64,000 bases of DNA from Tillandsia leiboldiana. Taxonomy: Eukaryota > Streptophyta > Magnoliopsida > Poales > Bromeliaceae. A program made the translations under genes and the position numbers. The DNA lies in the NCBI GenBank assembly GCA_029204045.2, contig CM055075.1:18956810-19020809 (forward strand). The letters run 5' to 3'. The notes below the pieces were generated by a model, which searched no databases, had not been told where the DNA came from, and was given only the letters and a program-made list of their open reading frames with translations. This document shows positions 43,247-54,631 of the stretch, one piece after another. Within the stretch, counting starts at the first letter, position 1, and every line of letters begins with the position of its first letter.

Positions 43247-45879
43247 TTTTGAATGAACGTTCGGATGATTATCGGCGCTTAATCAATGGCTTACCATTAG
43301 CCGTTCTTTCCAATCTCTTTTGCATTAAATGCTTCACTTGACGACCTCGATTGGCCGCACCTTTTAGTCGCTTCTCATTTAATGTTCTCAATCGACGGTT
43401 TTGATTGATTGTGTCGTTTTGTCTTTTTTAGGTCATTCTGCTATAAATGTTGTCGTCATTATAATTCTTTTACCAAACCTTTGACGGCATAAACTTTTAC
43501 ATCTTCTGACCTTTTATTTTCATAAGGATTCTAAGCTTTTTTCTTTCGGCTTATTTGCTTACTTTGCTGCGATGGCCTCTTCTCAGATTCCTTCTCGGTC
43601 TTCTGAGATTAATCTTCATTTTTTGAGATTGTATGAGTTTGACTCATCTCGCTTCGTTGTGGGTCTTTTCATCACGTGTTCGGATGAAGATATTTTTCCT
43701 TTTTCACTGGACGACATTCCAATATTAGCCGATTCCATTCATCTACAATCTTGGTTTTTTCCTAGTCTCCGGAGAAAAGTTTCCGTACTTGGCCCACGGC
43801 CTCGGATAATTATCTCACTTGGTTAGATCGTGTTCAAGAAGATTTTGGTAAGTTATGGCGAGAGATTAGGATTTATGATGCCATTCAACCCTCAAGAACT
43901 CCTCGTACGTCGACAATCTCCTTCTAGCTGCGGCTTTGAGTTTTTGGTCCCCGGTGTCCAATACTTTTTATTTTCGATCAGGTTCTTTTACTTTGACCCT
44001 TTTCGATGTAGTGGCGATCACTGGCCTTCGTCTGCATGGGTACTGTTCTCTCTCTGGGCCTTTAATCCTATAGGAGTGGCTGAGTTCAATGCTCTCCTTG
44101 ATCTGAAGATGGATCTTGCTTATTCCAAGTTCATGGAGAGATTCTTGGGTCAAGATCAGAGTCCAGTTTTCGGGGATAAGCACATTGCTTTCTTGTTGTA
44201 TTGGCTCTGTCATTCTTTCTTCTGTACTCGGTCTTAGAAAATAAATCGAGACTTTGTTCGCATTGTCCTTGCTTTGGCTAATGGCGAAAAATTAGCTCTC
44301 GACTCTTATTTTCTTTCATTTTTGTACCGAGAGATTTATGAATCAATAAAGATGTTGTCCGAATAGAACGGCGTTGTCATAAGTTCAAGCTGTGGAATTT
44401 TTTGGTTTCTATAGCTTTTTCTTCAATTGTATTTCCCTATTCTTTGCCAGTCACCTTTGAATCCTAATCATGACTTGGTGGCTCAGTTCGGCACTTATGG
44501 GCTTGCTCTTGGTTGCCCAAAACCATATAATTCAGGTCAACCTCCGAATTTTGGTACCTACTTCCAAGTTTTTTACTCTGAAGATGGGCTTCCTGTCGTT
44601 TGGTGGTCGCCATTGAGGGAACGACGAGCTGGTCCTGCTTGGTTCATGGAAAGGTTTGAGCATATTCAGAACCAGAAGGATTCCCCCGAGTTCCTTGAGC
44701 ATACTGAGGTTTGGTATGCTTTTTTAGCAGCCAGAGATTTACATGTTAGCTTGAAGAGCCGCTATAAGCTTTTGCCGAGGTGTATTGTCCTCATTTTGTA
44801 GCTTGGCAATTTGGTTTGTTTCAAGCACTTCCCGCTCCGCCGAGGTTCTTCATGAAAAATACTTATCGGACTCCTCCCATTACAAAGGGAGTAGTCAAGG
44901 TAGAAAGTATTACGGAGAAGGGTAATCAATTAAAGTGCGACTTTGTCCCTGTCGCATTTTGACCATCCTCGAAATGATTGTTTGAAAAATTGTATAAACA
45001 TTCCTGGGATGATTTTAGCAAGATTTTGTTTCCACTTGCTTTCAGGAATTGCATCTGAAAATTTGTGCTCATTTCGGATCCTCTATCGAAAGATAGTAAA
45101 ATTAAAGGCATCACTCTTTTCTTTCTTTTGAAGTTTCTTTTCTTTAGGTTCTTTTTTCTTAATTTTAGTTTTTTATTTCAGTCAGCTCATCTAAAGGTAA
45201 AGAAGCTTTAGTCGACTCTCCTGAATCATCGGACGATGAATCAGACGAGGATCGCCCTTTTATTGTTTCGAGAGTAAGATCTTTTGTCATTCTTTTCTTT
45301 CTTTTGTCAGAATAGTTTGTACTCATTTTCTTTTTCTTTTTTTTTTTTTTCAGTCACTTCGTATTAGAGAACGGTTATTACGAAGTTCTTCTTGGGTGCC
45401 TAGTAAGCATCAGGCCGAGAAATTGATCCCTCCTCCATCTCAAAAGAAGCACAAAATGTTGGCTTCTCGTGCTTCTCGCAACACACAAGAGGAAACTCAT
45501 GCTAAAGAGATTCAAGAAACATTGTTCCTTTTTCGTCTTCTCGTCTGACTCCGGTTGAAGGTCGTCAAGAAAAAGTTGTTTCTTCTCCTGCTCTTCCAAT
45601 TATGACCGAAGAAAGTTCTCAGCTTTCTTTTTCATTGGTCGAGGAAATTTCTCAATGCACTCAAGGAGAAAGTCCTCAAATTACTCTTCGAGAAATGGCG
45701 ATTCAACATGAACAACGTGAAGCTGAATGCCATCAAATCAAGAAAGAAACTGAAACCGTTAGCAGAACTCCGGCGGAAATTGTTGAGACTGAACTCGGCA
45801 TGAAGACTAAAGAAGAATTACGCCGTAGAGAGAAGTAGGCTAAATAGGAAGCCCATAAACTTAAGGAAAAGCAAAGTGA

Positions 45880-46142
45880 AGAAGAGAGAGAAGATGGATG
45901 AGAAAAAGAAGAAAATAGAGAAACAAACAATAAGAAGAGAAGAGGCGGAAAAAGGAAAGAAATTAGAGGAAAGTAAGAAAAAGAAAGAAGGAGAAAAGAA
46001 TAAGAGAATAAGAAGAAAGAAGAAAAGAAGAAAAAAAAAAGAGAAGAAAAATAAGGGAGAAAAAAAATGGAAGATAATAAGAAGAAAGAAGAAGAAAGAA
46101 GAAGAGAAGAAAAAAGAAAAGAAGAAAAGATAAAGAGAATAC
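45880..46142 (+). repeat. Polypurine expansion in the antisense ORF
   Basis: Over 90 percent of about 260 bases on the plus strand are A or G, mostly GAA, AAG and GAAAA units. In frame it encodes Lys/Glu/Arg runs (EKKKKIEKQ, KKKEGEKNKRIRRKKKRRKKKEK). The tract can form a triplex and is prone to slippage. Confidence 0.8.
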
Positions 46143-46352
46143 AGGAAGAACTTTCGGCTATCATACCTCCAACCAAAATGATTAAACCTCCTTCTGTTCA
46201 AGAAGTGTTGCTATTTTCAAGTTCGGCTTTTATCTCCGATGAGGTTGGTACTTCTTCCGGTCGAACTTCTTCTGAAAATGGTATGACTATCGCTCTTTGA
46301 GAGATGGCTTTTTTAAGTCCTTCGACTGGTGATGATGGTACTGCTTCTCCAG

Positions 46353-46357
46353 AGTCA
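46353..46357. other. Target-site duplication, left copy (AGTCA)
   Basis: AGTCA precedes TGACGTAGG at 46,358 and is repeated at 57,570-57,574. Removing the insertion and one copy restores the reading frame of the antisense ORF (PES before, LVDVK after). Confidence 0.88.
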
Positions 46358-46801
46358 TGACGTAGGTTGATGAAAGCCGTGTGTTAAGATAAAGAAGCAC
46401 AAGGACAAGAGAGGGGATACACGAAGAACCCAGTTCTTCAACAAATAATAAAAGTATTATTCAACTCTTCAAAATATGTAAAAAATTGATTACATTACCC
46501 AACACCACGCCTATATATATAGAGGCGATACTCGAATCCTACTATAAATCAAATTTCTATAATTTAGCAATTTTCCTAATACAAATATATCTAATTCAAA
46601 TATATCTCTAAATCTAGTCAAATTTGAAATAATCAAATAATCAGACTCAAAATAGAAAATATATAACTTTCCAAAAATATCCTAAATACCAAGCGAAGAT
46701 TAAAAATAACTTAGCGGCAACAAGCGACGCAAAAATGAATTGAGATCTGAGTGGCAACAAAGAAGACACCAAAGAACCGAGCGACTACAAAGAGTCGAGA
46801 G
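46358..46801 (-). repeat. Inverted partial LTR of the Gypsy element
   Basis: The plus strand here is the inverse of the LTR 3' two thirds: it starts with the inverted LTR end (TGACGTAGG) and stops at the inverse of CTCTCGACTCTTTGTAGTCG. About the first 190 bases of the LTR are missing. The left terminus is directly next to AGTCA. Confidence 0.85.
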
Positions 46802-46809
46802 CATTAGAG

Positions 46810-47428
46810 TTAAGCATTAGAGTTTGGGGAAAAACGCAACTCAATCAAGCTTAATCGAAAACTCGGTTGGGTTTGATGATGTGATATATTCGGTTGTGTC
46901 GCTTGGCTCTTGTTGCTAACGCTCGATTCTTTCTGGGACTCCTGATACCACTCGGTTCTTTGTAGTCGCGTTCGGCTCTCGGTTCTCTGGTGTCGGCTCT
47001 CGACTTTTTATAGTTGATCGGTTCTTTGGTGTCACTTGGTCCTCCCTGTTGCTGCTAGGATTTTGGTTCATTTTGTGCCGTTTGTTGCCGCTTAGTTATT
47101 TTTAATCTTCTTTTGGTATTTAGGATATTTTTGGAAAGTTTTATATTTTTCTATTTTGAGTTTGATTATTTGGTTATTTCAAATTTGACTAGATTTAGAG
47201 ATATATTTGAATTATATATATTTGTATTAGGAAAATTGCTAAATTTTAGAAATTTGATTTATTGTAGGATTTGAGTATCGCCTCTATATATAGGCGTGGT
47301 GTTGGGTAATGTAATCAGTTTTTTATAGATTTTGAAGAGTTGAATAATACTTTTAGTATTTGTTGAAGAACTAGGTTCTTCGTGTATCCCCTCTTGTTCT
47401 TGTGCTTCGCAACTTTCATCAGCCTGCA
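46810..47428 (+). repeat. Direct 5' LTR of the Gypsy element
   Basis: Matches the 3' LTR (56,925-57,569) from its AGCATTAGAGTTT onward, lacking only about 15 terminal bases. It ends CAGCCTGCA at 47,428. Both copies have a TATATATAGG box (47,285; 57,411) in the same place. Confidence 0.85.
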
Positions 47429-47432
47429 TCGG

Positions 47433-47446
47433 TTGGTATCGGAGTT
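47433..47446 (+). other. Primer-binding site of the Gypsy element
   Basis: TTGGTATCGGAG a few bases after the LTR end; it differs at one base from the initiator-Met primer site TGGTATCAGAG. Confidence 0.6.
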
Positions 47447-47479
47447 AGTTGAACCTTGAAACAGTGCTTTCGCGAGTCA

Positions 47480-48170
47480 TGGCAGGCGGTTGGAAAAGAA
47501 GCCAGAGTGCGAACTAGAAAGTTGTGGTTTAAGGACGCAACGCTGGTGGGCGCAACCCTGGTATCGTGAACGACGATGAGCATGTAAGCATTGGACCTCG
47601 AGGTCAGCGAGATCTTCGTGATATCGAGATCAAAGAATTGAGAAGGCAGATTGAGGCCTTGACTACACGCCTGGCGTTGGTCGAAATTAGGGCCAAGAAG
47701 ACGACCATGATTCGGAGTCTTCCGGCTTTGAAAATCCCTTCCATGGTTTCGCTCCCTGAGGAGATGCGTCTGTGCAGGGTCGTGATTCGGGCCACATCGG
47801 TCGTGTAGATCGGTGGGTCGATTCAAGGTGTAACTTCCAGAGTATTCGAAAGGTCTACAAGCGGAGAGTTTCATCGACTATATTGATAAGATCAAGCGCA
47901 TCTTTCAAAACAAGGATGTGCCTAAGGATAAGAAGGTGAAGCCTGTTGCCCTTAAACTCAAGAGGTGAACTTCTATATGGTGCAAGCAGTTAAAAAAGAC
48001 TCGTGCTCGAAAATAAAGATAAAAAATTGCTAATTTGGAGCACATGGAGAAGAAGATCCGAAAGCAATTTCTTCCCTTCAATTACACCATGGCCTTGTCC
48101 CAACAATTCCAAAATTTAAGTCAAGAAAATCAGTCAATCGTTTTATTAAATCAATTTGTACATGTTGCGG
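47480..48170 (+). pseudogene. Gypsy gag, 5' part
   Basis: Frame 47,566-47,808 gives DDEHVSIGPRGQRDLRDIEIKELRRQIEALTTRLALVE, the coiled start of chromovirus-like gag. After frameshifts, ESFIDYIDKIKRIFQNKDV and KVKPVALKLK (about 47,865-47,965) and KIRKQFLPFNYTMALSQQFQNL (about 48,055-48,120) are visible. It is cut at 48,181 by the nested SIRE element, and nothing of the zinc knuckle or pol remains on the other side. Confidence 0.75.
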
Positions 48171-48176
48171 GACTTG

Positions 48177-48181
48177 GATTA
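48177..48181. other. Target-site duplication, left copy (GATTA)
   Basis: GATTA before TGTAAGTATATG at 48,182 is repeated at 56,709-56,713. It fixes both ends of the nested SIRE element. Confidence 0.85.
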
Positions 48182-49354
48182 TGTAAGTATATGTTAACCC
48201 TAAGATCTAAATAGGTGAAACTATACCTAGAAGGGGGGTGAATAGGTGTAAATAATAAAACAAATAATCTTAGCGAAAATAAAATAAATACGGAAAATTA
48301 AAATCAACACACCAAGATTTTTATGTGGGAAAACTCCTTTCGGAGTAAAAAACTCACGGGACCGATCACACGAAAAATCCACTAAGAGAAATCAAAGTAT
48401 AAGGTGATATAAAGAATCCTCGACTCAACCTTTACCGTACGCTCGTAGTAGAACTCCTTTGCTGGTCCACGACACGTCACGAATCCTCGCTCCACGCCCA
48501 ACTTTGAATCCACAAAGCCTCTACCGACTCCTCGGTTCACACGCGAATCTTCGTGCCAACGATCCTTCCGGAACTCGTAGAAAGTTGTTGGTGGTGATTC
48601 AAATGCTTAGAAAAACATATATTATGGAGAAACACCTTTTAAACATTCATCGATTTGATTCTTAAAAGAAAAATTGAGTTAAGATCTTAAGAATCAAATC
48701 GATGAAGAAAACTTGATCATGTAAGACGATCAAGAGATCAAAATAAGAATTCAAAAGATTTAAACATGTTTCTCTTTTCTTGATATGTTCAGAAGTATCT
48801 CAGGTATTTATTTATAGGTTTAGAAGCAATTAGAATCAAAATAAAATTGAAAAACTGCATATATGGAAAGTAGGATCGGGGTCATAAACCAGACCTTCTG
48901 GACAAGGTTTGGACCACAAGGACCGGACTCCTCACGGTCCGGACCTTCCCTGCATATGAGCTAGAAGCATGTTCAGGGACCGGACCTCCTCTACGCAGAA
49001 TACAAATATTAGGTTCGGGAATCGAACCTTGACATAGGGTCCGGACCATAAGCGTCAGAGAAGATTAGATACCCTTCGGGGACCGGACCTTGACACAAGG
49101 TCCGGTCCTTGAACATATAAAGTTTGCAGTTTCAAAATTTTATCCATTCAAAACCTATTCTAATAGCTTCTGATAATTGAATGAAGATTAAAGCACCACT
49201 AACATTAATTAAATGTATCTTGGGATTGTGAACTTCATTTTCTTCATCTTCGAGTCTTCTAACCTTCAAATCTTTTTCTCTTCGACTTCTAATCTTCATC
49301 TTCATTTTCAAGACTTCAAAGACTTTACGAAATTCGCCAACACATGTCGTAATA
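48182..49354 (-). repeat. 3' LTR of the second SIRE element
   Basis: Inverted LTR with end TGTAAGTATATGTTAACC on the plus strand; its start is at 49,354 and reads TATTACGAC instead of TG. The AGAAGGGGGGTGAATAGGTG block matches the first SIRE LTR. TATA (minus strand TATAAATAAAT near 48,811), GGTCCGGACC repeats at about 48,890-49,110, and the CTTTG-TGGATT-CAAAG hairpin at 48,502-48,517. Confidence 0.88.
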
Positions 49355-50577
49355 ATATCCCATTTTGGCGATTTCGTGACAAAACAAAAAGATACAAAAT
49401 TCACTATGTAAAAAAAAATAAAGGAAATTTGTCGCAATTACCAAACGACAAATTCCACGCATGATCGATCCAAGAAAATAAAAAAAATTCAAAATCAACT
49501 CCTAAAACAAACTCTATGACTTAGACGTAACTAGAAGTCTTGAAGTCTTATACTCTCTGCAAAAGAACAAATTTTTGATAAAAGAAATCGCTAGTACCCT
49601 CAAGAATTAATAATCCAATAACACGAATAGAGAGTAAAACTAAAATCAAACATTAAAGCTGCAGAGAGTTAGAGTTAGAATGATACACCAATATATATCA
49701 AAAATATGACTTGACTCTCATCTCTCCATAACCGTCTCCTCTTTGTCACATAATGCCAAAAGAAATCTAAAGAGGGAAGATCAACTATCATGCAAGAAAA
49801 ACTAAAATGCATGATAAAAAAGATGCAAGAAGCTCAAGTGACGATCTAGTCCGAGTCCGCATCTTGTGGAGGAAGATCTACGCTGCAACACCCAGTCTTG
49901 TTGAAAATAGCCTTCATGATTCGTGACAACCTTCCAAGCTTCTTCGATATCTTTTCTTGCTCTATACCGAGACGCATTTGCTCAGAAGAAATTCGTTGGA
50001 ACTCGGTGAAAATGTGCCTTCTGCTTCGTCGACTAGCGCTGCTGCTCTCTACAGATAGAAGTAACTAAAGCATCTTCCTTAGAAGTGTCAATAACGGGAT
50101 GTGAACCACTCGGAACACTTGGAGCTTTTTCAACTGGCGCTTTGGAGGCCTAGACTTTACGATGGTCGTCTTATTTATCATACCCAAACTGTGCTCATAA
50201 CTACTCGTTGAATGAGTATTGATCTTGTGAGCCTGCAGAATGCGCATGATTATCAGTGAAAAAGGAAGTCTTTCATTCTGATTCGTCGACTTCATGTCCT
50301 TTGTCATCTTGGACCTAATGAGACATGGAATGTTGAGATTCAACCCTTGTGCCTCGGCGGGATGCCCAACCAAATACATATAAAGCATATGCTCCCAGCG
50401 AACGATCTTGGTCTGCATGGTCGGTACAATGTTGTAGCTGACGATAAAGTTCAAAAATCGATACTCAAGACGGAGTTCCTTCGAGAACACAGAATTCCCA
50501 GCTGATTGAGTTGCAGGTAGATATACTCTATTGACCACCATGCGCCAACCACTCAAATATTTCAGTGGACCTTGAAT

Positions 50578-52049
50578 CAAGGTTAAAAGTGCCGTGGCAC
50601 GGGGGCGTGCCGCTCGCCGCCTGGCACGGTACGGTACCGGCACGCTTGCGTGCCGACACGTGGCACGCTTGCATGCCGATGGATACGCATGACCTCCCAG
50701 TGGCACGCTCTGGCACGTTTTTTTTTTATTTTTTTTGTTCCCAATAAGCTCTTATAATATTGTTTTGAAATGTTTAGTCAAAAAATTATGAATATTGGCT
50801 ATATATAAAAAATATAAGGGGTGTCAGTGCCATACTGATTTACAAATCAAAATTGAGGATCTGACTATGAAGTTCGATGAAAATAGTATTTATAAGTGTA
50901 GTCCGAACATTCTCAAGTTATTGATTAAGAAGGATCAGCCTAATGCTAAGGATTATCTAAGGAGTTGCCTATCAACAGATGATAGCACTATACTGGAAGA
51001 GCTACTATACTCACCAATTAACATATTGATATTTTTTTTATATATATAAAGTACAATGGAGTTTTTTTTCAAAATAACCCTCTAAAATTTTATAATTTGC
51101 GAAATAATCTTATCAAAATTTTATTTGTAAAACTAACCCTATTTTTGCCATATCAGCTTGCCATATCAGCGCCACGTACAGAAGGGTCACCGCCTTCTAA
51201 AGACGGTGGACCGCCTTTAGCTATAATTTTCATGATTAAGTTCTTTTCAAACAAAATTACAGAGAGATACGTAAATTAATTTTCATGATTAAGTTAATTT
51301 CAAACAAAATTACAGAGAGATATGTAAATAAAATGGGAATGTGGGTACGAGTCAGATTTTTAAAAGATTTATGTTGTTATTGTAGAAAGATAAGATAAAA
51401 TGAGAATGTGGGTACCGATTAGATTTTTAAAATATTTAGATTGTTATTATTCATTAATTAATATAAGAAGGAAAAGAGATAAAAAATAATTTTAATCATA
51501 AAACCTAAATCTTTAAAAGATTTAGATTGCTATTAGTTAGTAAATAATAACAACTTAAATCTTTTAAAAATTTGATTTATAACCACATTCTCATTTTATC
51601 TTTATCTCTTTACTTTTTATATTAGTTAGTAAATAATAATAATCTAAATCTCTTAAAGATATTCACATTTACTAACAACCTAAATTAGTTAGTAAAATAA
51701 TCTAAATCTCTTAAAGATAAAACAAAAAAAATAAAAAAATATGTACCGTACAATATGTGATTTTTTTAAAAAATAACAAAAAAAAAACTCTACGCATGTG
51801 ATTAAAAAAAAAAAAAAAAAAAAAAAAGAAAAAAAAGAAAAAAAAAAAAAAGAAAACTGCCGTGCCGCTCGGCACGGCACGCGATACCCAACAGGGTATC
51901 GCTCTGTCTCGAGCGATACCCTTGGGTATCGCTCGAGACGGGGGGGGTGCGAGACCCCCCCCCCCCCCCTCGCCCCCGTACCGTGCCCCTCTTTGAGGGG
52001 CACGGTACGTGCCGCCCATGCCGCGGCACGGGCGGCACTTAATTCCTTG
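50578..52049. mobile_element. hAT-like non-autonomous DNA transposon, 1,472 bp
   Basis: The left end CAAGGTTAAAAGTGCCG and the inverse of the right end CAAGGAATTAAGTGCCG form terminal inverted repeats. CCTTGAAT is repeated exactly at 50,570-50,577 and 52,050-52,057; an 8-bp duplication is the mark of hAT elements. Both subterminal parts (about 50,589-50,720 and 51,857-52,040) are GC-rich, with repeated GGCACG/CGTGCC and long palindromes (GCGATACCC...GGGTATCGC near 51,890). The interior is AT-rich with a long A tract at about 51,806-51,853. No transposase is present. Confidence 0.85.
50795..51049 (+). CDS. Unrecognised small ORF inside the hAT-like element
   Basis: An 84-codon frame (starts MAIYKKYKGCQCHTDLQIKIEDLT; contains SPNILKLLIKKDQPNAKDYLRSC). 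Its composition and amino acid use look more protein-like than the surrounding AT-rich DNA. I do not recognise the family. It could be a captured host exon, as often carried by non-autonomous DNA transposons, or chance. Confidence 0.25.
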   Translation: MAIYKKYKGCQCHTDLQIKIEDLTMKFDENSIYKCSPNILKLLIKKDQPNAKDYLRSCLSTDDSTILEELLYSPINILIFFLYI

Positions 52050-52650
52050 CCTTGAATATAGGGCATATCCACGACATTCGCCTCAACGCCCAATGCAGCA
52101 GCAATAGTGTGCGGTGTGATCGTCATGTGTACATTGCGCACCATCGTTGTAAACTCCAAAGGTTCATCCATATCGTCTTTTAGGTTCCCAGCACAAATAA
52201 AATGTCCGAACCAGGCGTGGACAATATCTAGTTTGTTCGGGAAACTCGCAAATTTGTTCTAAGCCACCTTGTTCATACAGTAGTGCAAACTCTAGAGACT
52301 GCTTAAGGAGACTGCTAACTGGGACATGCCTTTCACCAATGCATAAAAGATGATCAAAAGCTTTCATTCGCTTGGTGTCTATGTGAACATAATCATCATC
52401 GTCACCTTTTGTACGCCAGAAGTTGGTTCACGAATTTCGATTCCTCCAGTCTTCTTCTTGCTTCGTGGTGGATTATTCTTGCCTGCCCGCTAGTATGGCA
52501 GGCTCCTTTCCCTTTTTGGAAGCTCGAGCAGCTTCGGCAGTTTGATCCCACTCTTCCGACTCAGTTTTAGAGTGCTGGGATGTGACATACTCACATCATC
52601 ATCGGTATGAGCGCATTTGGTGGTCTGTGTCTTCTTACGCACGCGCCATC

Positions 52651-53180
52651 AAGTAGACAAAGACAAGAAGCCATGAAGAAATTATTTTGCAACACCCCTG
52701 TTACAGCAATTTTCCAAGAAAATATCTCAAAATTTTAAAAAATTTTAAAAATTACATCTAGACATTCCTAGGGCCGTGAATAACATAGATTTAAAGAAAA
52801 GTTGAAGAAATTTTGATAGAAAATAGATGAATACCATGTTTTTTTCGAAAATGGGGAAAAATGCCCTAAAACTGAAATCATGCAAATCTGAGCAAAAAGA
52901 AAGTTTTGATTCGACAAAACAACATGCAAATCAGTAAAGAAGACTTCGAATTATAAGATTATAGCAGTTTTTGCAAGATTCGAACAACAAAATCACACAA
53001 AATTCTTGAAAAACACATGAAAACCTAAAAACTAGTGTTTTGGGAATGCAAGAAGCAAATTGATCTAAATACTTGTAAATCGATGAAATCAAGTCCAAAT
53101 GCTAGAAGAAGCTTAGAGAGTAGAGAGAAAGAGCAAAGCAAAGAAAGCTTTTGTAGTGATTTGTAAGAATAGACGAACCG
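52651..53180 (-). other. Leader region of the second SIRE envelope-like ORF
   Basis: Untranslated. On the minus strand a CT-rich leader (about 53,145-53,105) follows the TATA-like site, and TTGCTGTAACAG near 52,703 resembles a splice acceptor just before the ORF. Mirrors 8,190-8,690 in the first element. Confidence 0.45.
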
Positions 53181-53300
53181 ATATATACAGGTCTGAGCGG
53201 AGGGTCCGGACCTTCCAGGGACGGATCGGTCCTTCAATGCGCAGGAAAAACCCTGTGTTCGGGGGCTGGTCTCTCTGTCAGGGTCTGGTCGCTGAAAAAT
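53181..53300 (-). promoter_or_regulatory. LTR-like promoter module upstream of the second envelope-like ORF
   Basis: GGGTCCGGACC at 53,203-53,213 and degenerate copies (GGATCGGTCC, GGGTCTGGTC) up to 53,295 are followed, in minus-strand direction, by a TATA-like TATATAT at 53,187-53,181. Same order as at 8,080-8,190. Confidence 0.5.
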
Positions 53301-54631
53301 TTCATTTCAAAAATTTTAAAAATTAAATTTGAAAAAATTCTCAAGGATATTAAAACCAGTTAGAAGATAAATATGTAAGTATTTAAACACTTTAACTTTA
53401 AACAAAATGGTTCAAATCACATCCAAAGAATTATGATTATAATAAATTTATCAAAATTGTCCTAATTTGCGAAATAAAAATCTATAAAAAAATTTAAAAA
53501 ACTTAAATTGATAAAATATCAACATGTCAAATATGATCTAAGGAATAATGACATCACCAAATTATCAAGTTTTCAGAAAGATGAAAATAAAATATCCGAA
53601 AATGTTTGAAATCCTCAATAATATTGTTAATTGAGTTGTGCTTCAAAAGCATAGGGAGTGACTCTTTGAGTATTTTTCTTTTATCCCACCTTATAACAAA
53701 CAAGAGATTTTATAAAATTTCACAGAAAAATGTATATGATCCCATAAATATTAGGTTTAAAATAAGTAGAAATATTTTATACTTTAAAAATATATGGTAG
53801 CTGCATACACTACTCGGACGACCGAGGTGGTAACTCTTTCTTCCATGTGGTGGTAGTTTTCACACTCCCTTCGGGATGTTACTCTTTCCACATCTTTTAA
53901 GCTTTATAAATTCGAAAAAAGTAAAAACTTCACCTTAATTGGCAACTATCAATTTAATAGATTATTAAGTACTCAATCAATGATGGGATCTCTAGTTCAT
54001 ACAAATATCAACCATCAAATAGGATAGTATCATTATCGAGAGTTCAATGTAAGAGGTTTTGAGATTAATCAATTGAAGAGATTAAAATTAATATAGATGA
54101 TTATTTCAACAGCTGAACTATTAAGATATAAGAATTATAATCAAATTATTAAGATGAGATAAGATGCAATAAAAGTTAAACCATGTGTTTAAAATACTAC
54201 TTTAATATAACACACTGCAGATTACAAATTAAAAAACTAGTGAAATCGTAATGCAAAAATAAAAAATAAAATATGCAATCAAAAACTAAAATATGCATTA
54301 CAATGGCCCATAGAACTATCTAGATAACAGAGTTTTTAGGAAAAATTTATGGCACTGGTTAATGTCACACAGATTGGTCACTGAGTCTTGAGGGGTTCAA
54401 ATAATTGCTCAAACGCTCCCCCTCAGATGTAGCCTTTTCTCCAATAAAGCATTTTTCAATTTAGCCAGGAATAGGAATTGTTGGATTATAGATGTACCCG
54501 GACCTTCGTGCGGTAGAGATGAAATATGCAATGCAATAAAGTAAAAGAAAACAAAGAATGCACCTAACCTAACAGAAAATCTATCTAAACATGATGCATT
54601 AAATTAATCCTAAATCAAGGATAGAGATCAC
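53301..54631 (-). other. Spacer of the second SIRE element after the pol deletion
   Basis: AT-rich, no gene. It keeps the conserved block at about 53,805-53,885 (inverse of ACCACCTCGGTCGTCCGAGT) and GTTAGGTTAGGTGCATTC near 54,575, which corresponds to the sequence just after pol in the first element (about 7,171). Confidence 0.65.

Larger units (their letters stand above)
43572..46357 (+). pseudogene. Antisense ORF of the Tat element: plant mobile domain protein, first part
   Basis: Starts MASSQIPSRSSEINLHFLRLYEF at 43,572. After frameshifts near 43,820 and 43,900 the plant mobile domain continues in 44,090-44,230 (GVAEFNALLDLKMDLAYSKFMERFLG, HIAFLLYWLCHSFF) and 44,430-44,800 (FGTYFQVFYSEDGLPVVWW). 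Acceptor-like TTTTCAG sites near 45,180 and 45,353 and short frames between suggest small introns. A Lys/Glu-rich stretch follows. It is cut at 46,357 in the middle of SPSTGDDGTASPES by the Gypsy insertion and continues at 57,575. The domain derives from a class of plant proteins related to transposon proteins; its function in Tat elements is unknown. Several stops make this copy non-functional. Confidence 0.75.
49860..52650 (-). pseudogene. Envelope-like ORF of the second SIRE element, split by a DNA transposon
   Basis: N-terminal part: 52,367 downward (FDHLLCIGERHVPVSSL) and, after a frameshift, 52,171-52,058 (FTTMVRNVHMTITPHTIAAALG). C-terminal part: 50,569-50,065 (WRMVVNRVYLPATQSAGNSVFSKELR, NFIVSYNIVPTMQTKIVRWEHML), then a coiled coil near 49,990-49,900 in another frame. 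The same putative plant transposon protein domain as in the first SIRE element. The hAT-like element at 50,578-52,049 lies in the domain; leaving it and one duplication out, the frame is continuous, so this ORF was intact at that point when the insertion happened. Confidence 0.8.

Noticed and set aside
45733..46201. Minus-strand Phe/Ser/Leu-rich frames that look like membrane proteins
   Set aside because: They are the antisense of the homopurine tract; the hydrophobic runs come from TTC/TTT/TCT codons.
48192..48196. TGTTAACC at 48,192 as the end of the second SIRE element
   Set aside because: No matching duplication; moving the end to TGTAAG at 48,182 gives the exact GATTA duplication with 56,709-56,713.
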